Shown here: in pieces, positions 1 to 10,276 of the stretch
How the letters are laid out: each line of letters begins with the position of its first letter
Position numbering within the stretch: the first letter of the stretch is position 1
From: Mesorhizobium sophorae
GTDB lineage: Bacteria; Pseudomonadota; Alphaproteobacteria; Rhizobiales; Rhizobiaceae
Direction: 5' to 3'
Length of the DNA: 64,000 nucleotides
Assembly (NCBI RefSeq): GCF_002270415.1
Contig: NZ_NNRI01000008.1
Location: 62,001 to 126,000, forward strand
Translations under genes and position numbers: made by a program
Notes under the pieces: model-generated
The model's database searches: none
The model's input: only the letters and a program-made list of their open reading frames with translations
Told to the model about the DNA's origin: nothing

Positions 1-2
1 TG

Positions 3-377
3 TGGGATCACGTCAAGTGCCTGGAGGCCATAGGCTGCTTCGGCGCCGAACTGGAGGTGGTGCCCGACCGGGTTGCCGACCTGATTACGAGGAATACGCC
101 CATGATCATGCTTGGCATGGGCGCCGGGCCGCATGCCGACGCGCAGTATCTTTTCAGCGAGGACGTGCTCGGCCACACCGCCGGCCACAGGCCGCGCCAT
201 GCCAAGACCTACCGCAACTTCGCCGCCGAATATGAGCGGCTGCAGCGTGAGCGCATCGCCGCCTATCGCGAGTTCATATCCGACGTGCAGACGGGCGCCT
301 ACCCCGAGCCCCAGCACGTGGTCCCCGTCACCGACGACGAGCTTTCTGCTTTCAAGATTGCCCTGGGTCTTAAGTGA
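3..377 (+). CDS. panB: 3-methyl-2-oxobutanoate hydroxymethyltransferase, C-terminal part (5' truncated by window edge)
   Basis: This is the C-terminal 124 residues of PanB, the cytoplasmic enzyme that makes ketopantoate from 2-oxoisovalerate and methylene-THF in pantothenate/CoA synthesis. The visible part carries the family's late glycine-rich block (LGMGAGPHADAQ), followed by the conserved region before the C-terminus (PRHAKTYRNFAAEY) and the typical ending SDVQTGAYPEPQH. The reading frame is already open at base 3 with no start in view, so the gene enters from the left. It ends 22 nt before a convergently transcribed LysR gene. Its usual partner panC is not seen and would have to lie to the left. 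Confidence 0.9.
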   Translation, partial: WDHVKCLEAIGCFGAELEVVPDRVADLITRNTPMIMLGMGAGPHADAQYLFSEDVLGHTAGHRPRHAKTYRNFAAEYERLQRERIAAYREFISDVQTGAYPEPQHVVPVTDDELSAFKIALGLK

Positions 378-399
378 TTTGCCTAGATGGAGCGGATAA

Positions 400-1320
400 T
401 CATTTGTCCGTCGGGCGGCAATCAGGCACATCCCAGTAGGGCGGATCACCGATTGCACTGATCAGGCATTCCGCGAACGCCTTGAGCTTGGCCGATGGCG
501 GCGGTCCTTCAGGATACGCGATATAGATGAATTCGCCTTCGGCCTCGACGCCGATATCGACGATCTTGAGCTCACCGGTTCTGATTGCTCCTCCGGCAAT
601 GAATGTCGGCAGCAAGGCTATTCCTAGACCCGCGGTCGCAGCCTCACGCATGACGTCACCATTGTTGACGAGCAACCCGATCCGACCCCGGACAATCGCA
701 GCGCCGTCGGGGCTGGGAAAGCGCCAATCGGCGACGCCACGATGGGTGTAGAAAATGCCCCGATGGCTGGCCAGGTCAGCCATTGACGCAGGCGCGCCGT
801 TCCGGGCGATATACTCCGGCGACGCGACGAGAACGCGTCGGCTCGCCGCGAGGCGCCATGCTATCAGCCGCGAATCCTGGATCGCGCCGTGTCGCACAAC
901 CGCATCGTAACCATCGGCAGCGGCATCGGCGCGCCGGTCATCGAGATCGAGCGTCAATTCGATCCCTGGATGGCGCGCCAGGAAAGGGTAAAGCGCCGGC
1001 CCGAGATGCATGCGTCCAAATGTGACCGGCGCCGAGATACGCAGCGGCCCGACCAGTTCGCCGCGTCGTTCCGCCATGTCGGCTCCGGCGTCCTCCACTT
1101 CCCTGACGATGCGGCGCGCTCGTGTGAGGAAGGCTATCCCATCCTCCGTCAGGGTAAGTCTGCGCGTGGTACGATGCAGCAAGGTCGTGCCCAGGCTTCT
1201 TTCGAGGTCGGCCAAACGCTCGCTCACCACCGATTTGGACAATCGTTGACGCCGGGCGGCTTCGCTGATCGAACCGGCTTCCGCGACGGTGACGAACGTG
1301 CCGATGCCTTCAAGCTTCAT
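400..1320 (-). CDS. LysR-family transcriptional regulator
   Basis: A LysR-type regulator of 306 residues. The N-terminal winged helix covers about residues 1-60 (SISEAARRQRLSKSVVSERLADLE) and a substrate-sensing domain of the periplasmic-binding-protein fold follows. The sequence resembles the AaeR/DmlR-like branch that often controls a divergent enzyme gene. The start MKLEGIG was chosen because GGA lies 7 nt upstream and it matches the family N-terminus; an in-frame ATG 12 nt further upstream (1332) is possible. It is divergent from an exported hydrolase gene 128 nt away, which is its likeliest target. The inducer is unknown. Confidence 0.88.
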   Translation of the reverse strand: MKLEGIGTFVTVAEAGSISEAARRQRLSKSVVSERLADLERSLGTTLLHRTTRRLTLTEDGIAFLTRARRIVREVEDAGADMAERRGELVGPLRISAPVTFGRMHLGPALYPFLARHPGIELTLDLDDRRADAAADGYDAVVRHGAIQDSRLIAWRLAASRRVLVASPEYIARNGAPASMADLASHRGIFYTHRGVADWRFPSPDGAAIVRGRIGLLVNNGDVMREAATAGLGIALLPTFIAGGAIRTGELKIVDIGVEAEGEFIYIAYPEGPPPSAKLKAFAECLISAIGDPPYWDVPDCRPTDK

Positions 1321-1335
1321 GATTGTCCGCATTTT

Positions 1336-1356
1336 CCGAATTCGAGTTCCCGAATT
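1336..1356. promoter_or_regulatory. Direct repeat in the LysR/hydrolase intergenic region, candidate operator
   Basis: Two exact copies of CCGAATT (1336-1342 and 1350-1356) lie 14 bp apart, just upstream of the LysR start. The interval also contains the dyad TTC-N8-GAA (1341-1354). LysR proteins commonly bind such sites between divergent genes, but no binding site can be proven from sequence alone. Confidence 0.3.
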
Positions 1357-1448
1357 ATATGGCTAATCAGAACGAAAGTCCTGCGCCATACTCAAGCAAG
1401 GTACAGATGATGGTCACGAGACTGGGACCAATTGGCGGAGATTAAGAG

Positions 1449-2360
1449 ATGTTCAGGTTCCTGCTTGGCCTTTTTGGCATGCTTGTGATTTCATTGCCTG
1501 CTGCAGCGCAGGTTCAATCGCTGCCCCCTGGCTTCCAGACGCAGGATATCAAGGTCGGTGACGTGACGCTGCATGTCCGTGTGGGCGGACAGGGCTCCCC
1601 GGTGGTTTTGATACATGGTTTCGGTGACACCGGTGATATGTGGGGGCCGCTGGCCACCGAACTGTCCCGCGATCACCGGATCGTCATTCCGGATCTGCGG
1701 GGTATGGGTCTGTCGTCCCATCCAGTCGATGGCTACGACAAACGGACACAGGCGGCCGACATCCGCGCAATTCTGACCGCGCTTGATATCGACCATGCCA
1801 CCATTGTCGGGCACGATATTGGCACGATGGTCGCCTACGCCTATGCGGCACGTTATCCGGACAAGACCGAAAAGCTGGTGGTGATGGACGCGCCGGTTCC
1901 CGGCATTCCGCCCTGGGATGAGATCGTGCGCAGCCCGGCGCTGTGGCATTTCGACTTTGGCGGGCCGGATGCAGAGCGGCTGGTGGCGGGACGTGAACGC
2001 ATCTACCTTGATCGTTTCTGGAACGAATTCGCAGCCGATCCGTCCAAGATCAACGAAGCAACGCGTGAACACTATACCAAGTTCTACGCCCTTCCGGGAG
2101 CGATGCGCTCGGCCTTCGCGCAGTTCCGCTCTATCCGGCAGGACGTCGAAGACAACAAGGTATCCATGATGACGAAACTCACCATGCCAGTGCTGGCGAT
2201 CGGCGGCGAAAAATCCTTTGGAGCAACCGAGGCGATCGTCATGCGAAATGCGGCGACGGACGTGACCGAAGTTGTGGTCCCCCATTCGGGACATTGGCTC
2301 ATGGAAGAGCAGCCGGAGGCCACGATCGCAGCCGTGCGGACTTTTCTCGACCGGAAGTGA
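1449..2360 (+). CDS. Exported alpha/beta-hydrolase, epoxide-hydrolase-like
   Basis: An alpha/beta-hydrolase of 303 residues with an N-terminal signal peptide (hydrophobic segment about residues 3-20, SLPAAAQ cleavage region), so it probably acts in the periplasm. The oxyanion strand-loop is HGFGDTGDMW (about 56-65). The nucleophile elbow is GHDIGT with Asp123, the acid nucleophile of epoxide hydrolases and dehalogenases rather than the Ser of esterases. The catalytic His is His282 (SGHW). GGAG lies 8 nt before the ATG. It stands alone, divergent from the LysR gene that may regulate it. The substrate is unknown. Confidence 0.82.
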   Translation: MFRFLLGLFGMLVISLPAAAQVQSLPPGFQTQDIKVGDVTLHVRVGGQGSPVVLIHGFGDTGDMWGPLATELSRDHRIVIPDLRGMGLSSHPVDGYDKRTQAADIRAILTALDIDHATIVGHDIGTMVAYAYAARYPDKTEKLVVMDAPVPGIPPWDEIVRSPALWHFDFGGPDAERLVAGRERIYLDRFWNEFAADPSKINEATREHYTKFYALPGAMRSAFAQFRSIRQDVEDNKVSMMTKLTMPVLAIGGEKSFGATEAIVMRNAATDVTEVVVPHSGHWLMEEQPEATIAAVRTFLDRK

Positions 2361-2617
2361 GGCGCACAAGTCTTCGCCGGCGAGTTCCTTGGCTTGATCC
2401 TCAATCGTATCGCCCTGACTGACAGAAAGATTCCGAAGCCGGTCAAAGCAGATGGAGGTGCCAGCCTGCTGCTCCGTACCGAGACAATTCAGATAATGCC
2501 TCGGCTGCGCCACTCGCAACGGTTGTAGACACTTACCGGGTAACGCCGATCCGTGGATTCGCCCCCCACGCCGGGGCCGCATTGCCTTCTGCAACCGCTC
2601 GCTGGATAGTCTCGGCA

Positions 2618-4081
2618 ATGTTCGAGACCCTGGCGACTCACTGGCCCCAAATCCTTGCGATCATCTCGGTGGTGATGGCGACCGTCGGCATCATCCACGT
2701 CGTCATGACCAAGGAAGATGTCCGCGCAGCCACCGGCTGGGTCGGCGTGATGGTGCTGTCGCCTATCATAGGCGTGCTGATCTATGCCGTCGCCGGTATC
2801 AACCGCATCCGTCGCGCCTCGATCAGCGCGCAGCGCCCGCTTACCGGCGGCGCGGTGTCCGCCAAGCATGAGCGCGACGTTGCCGCCGAAGAGGCCCTGA
2901 TCGTCGAGCGATACGGGCAGCGGTTCACCGGTCTGCGGACACTGGGCGACAGGGTGGCGCGGCGCGCGCTCCACCCTGGAAACGCGATCGATGTGCTGGA
3001 GACAGGCGACGAGGCCTATGCCGCCATGTGCGCGGCGATTGACGGCGCCGAGCGCAGCATCCTGCTCGAGACCTATATTTTCGACAATGATGCCGTCGGC
3101 ATGCTCTTCGTCGAGGCGCTCGCCGGCGCCGTCCGGCGCGGCGTCACGGTCCGCGTGCTGATCGATGCCGTCGGCGCCCGCTATTCCGTGCCGAGCATCC
3201 TGGGGCATCTGCGCAGCGCCGACATCACCGCCGATGTCTTCAACGGCAACATCGTCATGGGCCTGCGCCTGCCCTACGCCAATCTCAGGACCCACAGGAA
3301 GATCCTGATCATCGACGGTAAGGTCGCCTTCACCGGTGGCATGAACATCCGCAAGGGCTTCTCGGCCGAGTTCGCCGGTTCCAACTGCGCGAGGGACACG
3401 CATTTCCGGGTCACTGGTCCGGTCGTCGCCGATCTCTTCTCGGTCGCCGCCGAGGATTGGCGCTTCGCGACCGACGAACCGTTGAAGGGCGATGCCTGGC
3501 GAATTGGGCCGCTGTCGCCGGCGCCCGGCCTGCCCATGCTGGTGCGGGCGGTCGCGTCCGGCCCGGACGCCAGCATCGAGACCAACCACAAGCTGCTGAT
3601 CGGCGCGTTCTCCGTCGCCCGCAAATCGATCCGCCTGATGTCGCCCTATTTCCTTCCGGACCGTGAACTGATCAGCGCCTTGGCCACAGCTGCAAGGCGC
3701 GGCGTCGAAATCGACATCGTGGTGCCGGCGGTCAACAACCTTTTCCTTGTCGACCGCGCTATGACGGCGCAGTTCGATCAACTGCTGAAGAACTATTGCC
3801 GCATCTGGCGCACGAAGGGACCGTTCGACCATTCGAAGCTGCTTTCGATCGACGGCGTGTGGGCGTATGTCGGCTCTTCCAACCTTGACGCCCGGTCGCT
3901 GCGGCTGAATTTCGAGATCGACCTCGAGGTCCTCGACGCCGGCTTTGCCAGCGAGATCGGGGCACGGATCGGATCGGCGCTCGCCACCGCAGTGCCGGTG
4001 ACGCTCGACGCCTTGCGGGCTCGACCTTTCCTAATCAGGCTGTTCGACCGGGTATTGTGGCTCGGTTCGCCCTATCTCTAG
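2618..4081 (+). CDS. cls: Cardiolipin synthase (phospholipase D superfamily)
   Basis: A 487-residue membrane-anchored PLD-superfamily enzyme that condenses two phosphatidylglycerols to cardiolipin. Two N-terminal transmembrane helices (about residues 8-26 and 37-57) precede two HKD motifs: the first in THRKILIIDGKVAFTGGMN, the second in DHSKLLSIDGVWAYVGSSN. Length and layout match bacterial Cls (about 480 aa). The ATG at 2618 was preferred to an in-frame TTG at 2582 because MFETLATHW begins just before the first helix, although its ribosome-binding site is weak. An endonuclease/phosphatase-fold gene follows about 110 nt downstream on the same strand. Confidence 0.88.
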   Translation: MFETLATHWPQILAIISVVMATVGIIHVVMTKEDVRAATGWVGVMVLSPIIGVLIYAVAGINRIRRASISAQRPLTGGAVSAKHERDVAAEEALIVERYGQRFTGLRTLGDRVARRALHPGNAIDVLETGDEAYAAMCAAIDGAERSILLETYIFDNDAVGMLFVEALAGAVRRGVTVRVLIDAVGARYSVPSILGHLRSADITADVFNGNIVMGLRLPYANLRTHRKILIIDGKVAFTGGMNIRKGFSAEFAGSNCARDTHFRVTGPVVADLFSVAAEDWRFATDEPLKGDAWRIGPLSPAPGLPMLVRAVASGPDASIETNHKLLIGAFSVARKSIRLMSPYFLPDRELISALATAARRGVEIDIVVPAVNNLFLVDRAMTAQFDQLLKNYCRIWRTKGPFDHSKLLSIDGVWAYVGSSNLDARSLRLNFEIDLEVLDAGFASEIGARIGSALATAVPVTLDALRARPFLIRLFDRVLWLGSPYL

Positions 4082-4191
4082 CCAAGGTTGGCGCGTGTGA
4101 AGCCTGCCTGTCATGGAATATATGCCCACGGCGCCTATTTTGATTGTAGCCCGGTTCCGAATTGAAGCCAGCGAGGACGAGCAGCACGGAT

Positions 4192-4992
4192 ATGCACAGA
4201 ACTGGACGCAGCCTTCCGGCAAGCATGCTTCTATCCATTCGCGACCGCAGGATGCGGAAGGCAAACGCCGGTGCGCCCAAGCGGACAGGCACAACCGGAA
4301 CGCTGGTTGCCTCCTACAACGTCCACAAATGCATCGGCCTCGACAGGAAGTTCGATCCCGAGCGGACCAGCCGCGTCATCCGCGAAATCGATCCTGACGT
4401 GATTGCGCTGCAGGAAGCCGACAACCGCTTCGGCGACCGTGACGGGCTTCTCGACCTGTCTCGCCTGGAACATGAAACCGGCCTGGTGCCGGTGCCGATT
4501 GCGGCCAATGGCAAGGGGCATGGCTGGCATGGCAATGTCCTGCTGTTCAAGAAGGGCGTCGTCCGCGACGTGCATCAGATCAGGCTGCCGGGGCTGGAGC
4601 CACGCGGCGCCGTGGTGGCGGAGATCGATCTTGACGGAAACCGGACCCTGCGCGTCATCGCCGCCCATCTCGGTTTGCTGCGCCGGTCCCGCTCGCAGCA
4701 GGCCCGTGTCGTGCTGGATATCATGAACAGCCCCGATGCCACGCCGACGCTCCTGCTCGGCGATCTCAACGAATGGCGGCTCGGCAACCGCTCCGCGCTG
4801 AATACGCTGCATGTCACCTTTGGCCCGCTGCCGCCGGCAGTGCCCACCTTCCCGTCGAACCTGCCGCTGCTGGCGCTCGACCGCATCATGGCCAACCGGC
4901 ACGGCATGATCTCGGCCGTGGAGGCGCATGACACGCCGCTTTCGCGTGTGGCGTCCGACCACCTGCCGTTGACGGCATTTGTGCGCCTGTAA
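4192..4992 (+). CDS. Endonuclease/exonuclease/phosphatase-family protein
   Basis: About 266 residues with the EEP fold. Recognisable metal and catalytic motifs are ASYNVH (Asn), the metal-binding Glu in VIALQEADNR, HLGLL, LLGDLNEW (Asp/Asn) and the terminal SDHLPL (Asp-His pair). The family includes DNases and phospholipid or inositol phosphatases, and the substrate cannot be read from sequence. It follows the cardiolipin synthase gene on the same strand, and such pairs occur in other proteobacteria, so a role in membrane phospholipid turnover is a reasonable inference. The start is uncertain: the ATGs at 4192, 4225 and 4252 and a TTG at 4162 are all in frame ahead of the conserved core. Confidence 0.78.
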   Translation: MHRTGRSLPASMLLSIRDRRMRKANAGAPKRTGTTGTLVASYNVHKCIGLDRKFDPERTSRVIREIDPDVIALQEADNRFGDRDGLLDLSRLEHETGLVPVPIAANGKGHGWHGNVLLFKKGVVRDVHQIRLPGLEPRGAVVAEIDLDGNRTLRVIAAHLGLLRRSRSQQARVVLDIMNSPDATPTLLLGDLNEWRLGNRSALNTLHVTFGPLPPAVPTFPSNLPLLALDRIMANRHGMISAVEAHDTPLSRVASDHLPLTAFVRL

Positions 4993-5107
4993 GGCAAATT
5001 GTCCCGCCGATGACGCCCAACCTGGCGTCCACGGCTATGAAAAGCGATATTGGAACGCTAAGCCTTCCCGCGAGTTCATATGATTGAACCCTAGGAGTGT
5101 ACGAGAC

Positions 5108-5527
5108 ATGAAAAACCTATTCCTGGCTTCGGTGATGGCATTGGCCGCAACGGCCGCCGTCATTGCGCCAACGCAAGCCGCAAGCTTGATTATCCAGTCC
5201 GACGACAACCAGTACTCATCGGACGATCAGCCCGACAACGGTGGCCAGATCATCATCCGCCGCCATCATGACCGTCATTACGATGACAACCAATATGGTG
5301 ACGATCAGAACGACGGCGCGCAGTTTGGCGACTATCAAGGTGGTGAGTATCGCCGCCACCACCGGCGCGATTACGATAACCAGTATGGTGACGACAGCGT
5401 ACAGTTCGGTGATTACCAGGGCGGCGAATATCGCCGCTACCACCGGCATCACCGCTGTCATATCGAACTGGTCAGGACCTGGCGCCACCACCACAGGGTG
5501 ATCGAGGAAGTCCGCGTCTGCGGTTGA
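5108..5527 (+). CDS. Small secreted His/Asp-rich repeat protein, function unknown
   Basis: A 139-residue protein with a clear signal peptide (MKNLFLASVMALAATAAV..., cleavage near residues 24-25). The mature part has two tandem imperfect repeats, about residues 60-89 and 90-117, sharing DNQYGDD, QFGDYQGGEYRR and His/Arg clusters. A His-rich tail with Cys117 and Cys138 could form a disulfide. AGGAG (5093-5097) sits 10 nt before the ATG and decides the start. Acidic and His-rich composition suggests metal or surface binding, but no family is recognised. It is followed by a terminator and appears monocistronic. Confidence 0.75.
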   Translation: MKNLFLASVMALAATAAVIAPTQAASLIIQSDDNQYSSDDQPDNGGQIIIRRHHDRHYDDNQYGDDQNDGAQFGDYQGGEYRRHHRRDYDNQYGDDSVQFGDYQGGEYRRYHRHHRCHIELVRTWRHHHRVIEEVRVCG

Positions 5528-5543
5528 TCTCGCCCGGAACAAC

Positions 5544-5570
5544 CGGTCGGCACAAGCCGGCCGATTTTCG
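5544..5570 (+). terminator. Rho-independent terminator after the secreted repeat protein
   Basis: An 8-bp stem (5544-5551 with 5556-5563, one G-T wobble) with a 4-nt loop, followed by ATTTTCGTTTT. It lies 16 nt after the stop codon of the small secreted protein. The rest of 5571-5819 holds no convincing gene. Confidence 0.6.
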
Positions 5571-5819
5571 TTTTGATGATCAGCTGACGAAAATAACGCT
5601 GCAATTCGAGGTCGGTGATGTGCGACGGCATCGAACTCGCCTTCGACGGCGGCCCGCTGATGCGCATGTATCCGGCGCGCCGGCCGTCAGGACGCGACCG
5701 CGGAAACAGCAGAAATCGAGGTGAATGACCGCCGGCAAAGCCGGTCAAACCTGTCCAACTGTTAATTCGACTTGGGTCGGTTTCGGCCATATTGGTTGAT
5801 GGGGGTGAGAGATGCCGCC

Positions 5820-7163
5820 ATGGACCAGCAGTTGGAAATACCCCTGCAGACGCCCCTGCAAACGAATGTCGCGCAACGCCGTTCGCGCGGCTGGATTCCC
5901 TGGCTGATCTTCCTCGCCGTCGTTGCCGCCACCGGCACCTATCTCTACCAACGCTCGCATGTTGAGGCCAGGCAACCGAGCAACAGGAGGGGGGCGCAGC
6001 CGATGTCGATCGGCGCCGCCACCATCGAGAAGGGCACGATAGACGTCACACTCGACGCGCTTGGCACGGTGACCTCGCTCTCCACCGTCACGGTCAAGCC
6101 GCAGGTCACCGGCCCGCTTGTCCAGGTGAACTTCAAGGAGGGTCAGGACGTCGTCAAGGGCGACCTGTTGGCTGAGGTCGATCCCCGTCCCTACCAGGCA
6201 GCACTCGCTCAGGCCCAGGGCCAGCTTGCGCGCGACCAAGCGATGCTGAAGGACGCCCAGCTCGACCTTGCACGCGACAAGACACTGGTGACCCAGGGCG
6301 CGGCGACGCATCAAACGCTCGACGCGCAGGTCGCCCTGGTCGCGCAGGACGCCGGCACCATCCAGGTCGACCAGGCCTTGGTTCAGACCGCCACCCTCAA
6401 TCTCGACAATTGCCGCATCCTGGCTCCGGTCGACGGCCGCGCCGGCCTGCGCCAGGTGGATGAGGGCAACTACGTGACGCCGGGCGATGCCAACGGCATT
6501 GTCGTCATCACAAGGCTGCAGCCGATCAGTGTCCTCTTCACCGTGCCCGAGGACGACTTGCCGGAGATCGCGCAGCGCCTGCAGCAGGGCGCCACGCTGC
6601 CCACCACCGCCTTCGACCGCGCCGTCAGCAAGAAGCTCGCCGACGGCCAGCTTGAAACCTTCGACAGCCAGATCGATCCGAGCACCGGCACCATCAAGCT
6701 GAGGGCGGGTTTCGCCAACGAAACGCGCATTCTCTATCCGAACCAGTTCGTCAACATCGAGCTGCTGGTGGACGAGCACAAGGACGTGGCGATCGCCCCG
6801 ATCGCCTCGATTCAGCGCGGCCAGCCCGGCACCTTCGTCTATCTGGTCAATCTCGACAGCACCGTCGCCGTGCGCAAGGTCACGCTTGGCGTCACCAATG
6901 GCGAGCACGTCGAGATCCTGGCGGGCCTGACCCCCGGCGACCGCATCGTCGTCGACGGCGCCGACAAGCTTCGCGACGGGGCCCATATCAACCTGCAACA
7001 GGACGGCCAGACACAGGCTCCGGCACTGACACCCCCGCAGGCCTCGGCGCCTGCGCAGCCACCCGATCAGCCGACATCCGTGACGCCGAAGCCGGACGAC
7101 ACCGGCAGGCACGAGGGCCAGGGCCGCAAGCATCGCCATGCGGAGTCCGGGCAGCAGCAATGA
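5820..7163 (+). CDS. mdtA: RND efflux periplasmic adaptor (membrane fusion protein), MdtA-like
   Basis: A 447-residue membrane fusion protein that links an inner-membrane RND pump to an outer-membrane channel. An N-terminal membrane anchor ([19 protein letters not shown], about residues 25-45) is followed by a lipoyl/hairpin domain ([13 protein letters not shown]; coiled-coil [17 protein letters not shown]), beta-barrel and membrane-proximal domains, and a Pro/Gln-rich tail. The ATG at 5820 follows GGGGGTGAG at about 11 nt; the upstream ATG at 5799 lacks a ribosome-binding site. The end overlaps the next gene by 4 nt (ATGA), so the three pump genes are translationally coupled. No TolC-type channel gene is adjacent. 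Confidence 0.9.
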   Translation: MDQQLEIPLQTPLQTNVAQRRSRGWIPWLIFLAVVAATGTYLYQRSHVEARQPSNRRGAQPMSIGAATIEKGTIDVTLDALGTVTSLSTVTVKPQVTGPLVQVNFKEGQDVVKGDLLAEVDPRPYQAALAQAQGQLARDQAMLKDAQLDLARDKTLVTQGAATHQTLDAQVALVAQDAGTIQVDQALVQTATLNLDNCRILAPVDGRAGLRQVDEGNYVTPGDANGIVVITRLQPISVLFTVPEDDLPEIAQRLQQGATLPTTAFDRAVSKKLADGQLETFDSQIDPSTGTIKLRAGFANETRILYPNQFVNIELLVDEHKDVAIAPIASIQRGQPGTFVYLVNLDSTVAVRKVTLGVTNGEHVEILAGLTPGDRIVVDGADKLRDGAHINLQQDGQTQAPALTPPQASAPAQPPDQPTSVTPKPDDTGRHEGQGRKHRHAESGQQQ

Positions 7164-10100
7164 GCCCGTCGCGAGCCTTCATTCTGCGGCCGGTGGCGAC
7201 ATCGCTGTTCATGGTCGCCATCATGCTGTCCGGCCTGCTGGCTTACCGCTATCTGCCGGTCTCGGCGCTGCCCGAGGTCGACTATCCGACTATCCAGGTA
7301 CAGACCTTCTATCCGGGCGCAAGCCCGGACGTCATGACGTCCTCGGTCACCGCACCGCTGGAGGTCCAGCTCGGGCAGATCGCCAACCTGAACCAGATGA
7401 ATTCGGTCAGTTCGGCCGGCTCCTCGGTCATCACGCTGCAGTTCAGCCTGGCGATCTCGCTCGATGTCGCCGAGCAGGAAGTGCAGGCGGCCATCAACGC
7501 CGCCGGCAATCTGCTGCCGGCCGATCTGCCGGCGCCGCCGATCTACGCCAAGGTCAATCCGGCCGATGCGCCGGTGCTGACGCTCGGCCTGACGTCGGAC
7601 ACGATGCCGCTGCGCGAAGTGCAGCAGCTTGCCGACACAAGGCTGGCGCAGAAGATCTCGCAACTGGCGGGCGTCGGTCTGGTCAGCCTCAGCGGCGGCC
7701 AGCGCCCGGCCGTGCGCGTCCAGGCCGATCCGCGCAAGCTCGCCGCCTATGGCCTCAATCTCGACGATCTGCGCACCACGCTGGGCAGCGCCAACGTCAA
7801 CACGCCGAAAGGCAATTTCGACGGGCCGTCGCGGGCCTACACCATCAACGCCAACGACCAGCTGAAAAGCGCCGAGGAATACCGCTCGCTGATCGTCGCC
7901 TACAAGGACGGCGCCCCGGTGCGGCTGAGCGATGTGGCAACGGTGGTCGACGCCACCGAGAACAACAGGCTGGCGGCCTGGATGAACAGCACGCCGGCCA
8001 TCATCGTCAACATCCAGCGCCAGCCCGGCGCCAACGTCATCGAGGTGGTCGACCGCATCAAGGCGCTGCTGCCGCAATTGCAGGCCTCGCTGCCAAGCAC
8101 TGTCGACGTCAAGGTGCTGACCGACCGTACCACCACCATCCGCGCGTCCGTGCGCGACGTCGAATACGAACTCACGCTCGCCGTCATCCTCGTCGTGCTG
8201 GTCATTTTCGTCTTCCTGCGCAGCGCCCGTGCGACGCTCATCCCGAGCCTCTCGGTTCCTCTGTCGCTGGTCGGCACGCTGGGGGTGATGTACCTGTTCG
8301 GCTTCAGCCTCGACAATCTTTCGCTGATGGCGCTCACCATCGCCACCGGCTTCGTCGTCGACGACGCCATCGTCGTCATCGAGAACATCGCGCGTTATGT
8401 CGAGGAAGGTGCGACGCCGCTGCAGGCGGCGCTGAAGGGATCGCAGCAGATCGGTTTCACCATCATATCGCTGACCTTCTCGTTGATCGCCGTGCTGATC
8501 CCGCTGCTGTTCATGGGCGATGTCGTCGGCAGGCTGTTCCGCGAATTTTCCATCACGCTCGCCACCACCATCCTGATTTCCGCCGTGGTATCGCTGACGC
8601 TGGTGCCGATGGCCTGCACCAAGCTGCTCAAGCCGTTGTCGGCGGTGCGCGAGAACGCCCTGCAGCGCGCCAGCCGCGACTTCTTCGACTGGGTGATCAG
8701 GGGTTACGGCCGCGCGCTGACCTGGGTGCTCGACCGGCAGACGCTGATGCTTCTGGTGGCGGCTGCCACGCTGGTGCTGACGGCTGCACTCTACGTGGTC
8801 ATCCCAAAAGGTTTCTTCCCGGTGCAGGATACCGGCGTCATCCAGGCCATCACCGAGGCGCCGCAATCGGTGTCCTACGCCTCGATGGCCGAGCGGCAGC
8901 AAGAGCTGGCCACGATCATCCTGAAAGACCCCGATGTCGACAGCCTGTCGTCCTTCATCGGCGTCGACGGCACCAACACCACGCTCAATGTCGGCCGCAT
9001 CCTGATCAACCTCAAGCCGCATGAAAAGCGCACCGCCGACATCACGCAAGTCATAGCAAGGCTGAAGCAGGCGACCGCCGCCACGGCCGGCGTCACCCTC
9101 TACATGCAACCGGTGCAGGACCTGACCATCGACGGCACGGTCAGCCGTACGCAGTATCAATTCGTGCTGCAGGACGCCAATCCTGACGAGTTGACGCTGT
9201 GGACGCCGAAGCTGCTGGCTAGATTGAACACGCTGCCTGAGATCGCAGACGTCGCCAGCGACCTGTCGGATGCCGGGCTCGCCGTCTTCGTCGACATCGA
9301 CCGCGACCAGGCGGCACGCTTCGGCATCACGCCGGCGACAATCGACAACGCGCTCTACGACGCCTTCGGCCAACGCATCGTCTCGACCATCTTCACCACA
9401 TCCAGCCAGTACCGGGTCATTCTCGAAGCAGATCCCTCCTTGCAGGATTCGCTCAACGCACTGTCCTCCGTCTACCTGCCGTCATCGAGCGGCGGCAGTC
9501 CGGTGCCGCTGGCCGTGGTCGCCAGCACTCACGTCGCGACCGCACCGCTGCAGATCTCCCATATGGGGCAATTCCCCGCCACCACCGTGTCGTTCAACCT
9601 GGCACCCGGCGTGTCGCTTGGCGAAGCGGTCACCGCGATCCAGCAGGCCCAAAGCGAGATCGGCATGCCGCTCAGCGTCATCACCAATTTCCAGGGAGCG
9701 GCGCGCGCATTCCAGGCTTCGCTCGACAACACGCTGTTCCTGATCCTGGCGGCGGTGATCACCGTCTACATCGTGCTCGGCGTGCTCTATGAGAGCTTCA
9801 TCCACCCGATCACCATCTTGTCGACACTGCCTTCGGCCGGCGTCGGCGCGCTGCTGGCGTTGATGATCGCCGGCGAGGATCTGACCATCATCTCGATCAT
9901 CGGCATCATCCTCTTGATCGGCGTCGTCAAGAAGAACGCCATCATGATGATCGACTTCGCGCTCGACGCGCAGCGCAACGAAGGCAAGGCGCCGCGCGAA
10001 GCCATCTACCAGGCCTGCCTGCTGCGTTTCCGCCCGATCCTGATGACGACGCTGGCGGCGATGCTTGGCGCGCTGCCGCTGATGCTCGGCACCGGCGTCG

Positions 10101-10276
10101 GCTCGGAACTGCGTCATCCGCTGGGCGTCACCATTGTCGGCGGCCTGCTCGTCAGCCAGTTGCTGACGCTGTTCACGACGCCGGTCATCTATCTCTGGTT
10201 TGATCGCCTTGCCGCCCGGCTGCAAGGCGCCCAGCCCGACCTTCCGCCTGCGTATGGCGCGGACGCCGCGCCATGA
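7160..10276 (+). CDS. mdtB: RND multidrug efflux permease, MdtB-like
   Basis: A 1038-residue inner-membrane proton-driven RND transporter. It has the typical two-fold repeat of six helices plus large periplasmic loops, with the first helix at [19 protein letters not shown]. The proton-relay aspartates are Asp401 and Asp402 ([11 protein letters not shown]) in helix 4, and the matching lysines are in [12 protein letters not shown] of helix 10. Two RND genes in tandem after one adaptor is the signature of MdtBC, whose products form a heterotrimeric pump in E. coli. Start and stop codons overlap the neighbours by 4 nt each. Substrates are not predictable; in E. coli they include bile salts and novobiocin. 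Confidence 0.9.
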   Translation: MSPSRAFILRPVATSLFMVAIMLSGLLAYRYLPVSALPEVDYPTIQVQTFYPGASPDVMTSSVTAPLEVQLGQIANLNQMNSVSSAGSSVITLQFSLAISLDVAEQEVQAAINAAGNLLPADLPAPPIYAKVNPADAPVLTLGLTSDTMPLREVQQLADTRLAQKISQLAGVGLVSLSGGQRPAVRVQADPRKLAAYGLNLDDLRTTLGSANVNTPKGNFDGPSRAYTINANDQLKSAEEYRSLIVAYKDGAPVRLSDVATVVDATENNRLAAWMNSTPAIIVNIQRQPGANVIEVVDRIKALLPQLQASLPSTVDVKVLTDRTTTIRASVRDVEYELTLAVILVVLVIFVFLRSARATLIPSLSVPLSLVGTLGVMYLFGFSLDNLSLMALTIATGFVVDDAIVVIENIARYVEEGATPLQAALKGSQQIGFTIISLTFSLIAVLIPLLFMGDVVGRLFREFSITLATTILISAVVSLTLVPMACTKLLKPLSAVRENALQRASRDFFDWVIRGYGRALTWVLDRQTLMLLVAAATLVLTAALYVVIPKGFFPVQDTGVIQAITEAPQSVSYASMAERQQELATIILKDPDVDSLSSFIGVDGTNTTLNVGRILINLKPHEKRTADITQVIARLKQATAATAGVTLYMQPVQDLTIDGTVSRTQYQFVLQDANPDELTLWTPKLLARLNTLPEIADVASDLSDAGLAVFVDIDRDQAARFGITPATIDNALYDAFGQRIVSTIFTTSSQYRVILEADPSLQDSLNALSSVYLPSSSGGSPVPLAVVASTHVATAPLQISHMGQFPATTVSFNLAPGVSLGEAVTAIQQAQSEIGMPLSVITNFQGAARAFQASLDNTLFLILAAVITVYIVLGVLYESFIHPITILSTLPSAGVGALLALMIAGEDLTIISIIGIILLIGVVKKNAIMMIDFALDAQRNEGKAPREAIYQACLLRFRPILMTTLAAMLGALPLMLGTGVGSELRHPLGVTIVGGLLVSQLLTLFTTPVIYLWFDRLAARLQGAQPDLPPAYGADAAP

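Noticed and set aside
5524..5724. A short open frame downstream of the small secreted protein
   Set aside because: It begins at the previous gene's stop region, spans its terminator hairpin, and shows no signal, motif or ribosome-binding site.
7067..9373. A 768-codon open frame on the minus strand, and a similar one at 10189-12006
   Set aside because: Both are antisense to the well-supported RND permease genes, with low-complexity Arg/Asp/Gln/His translation and no family match.
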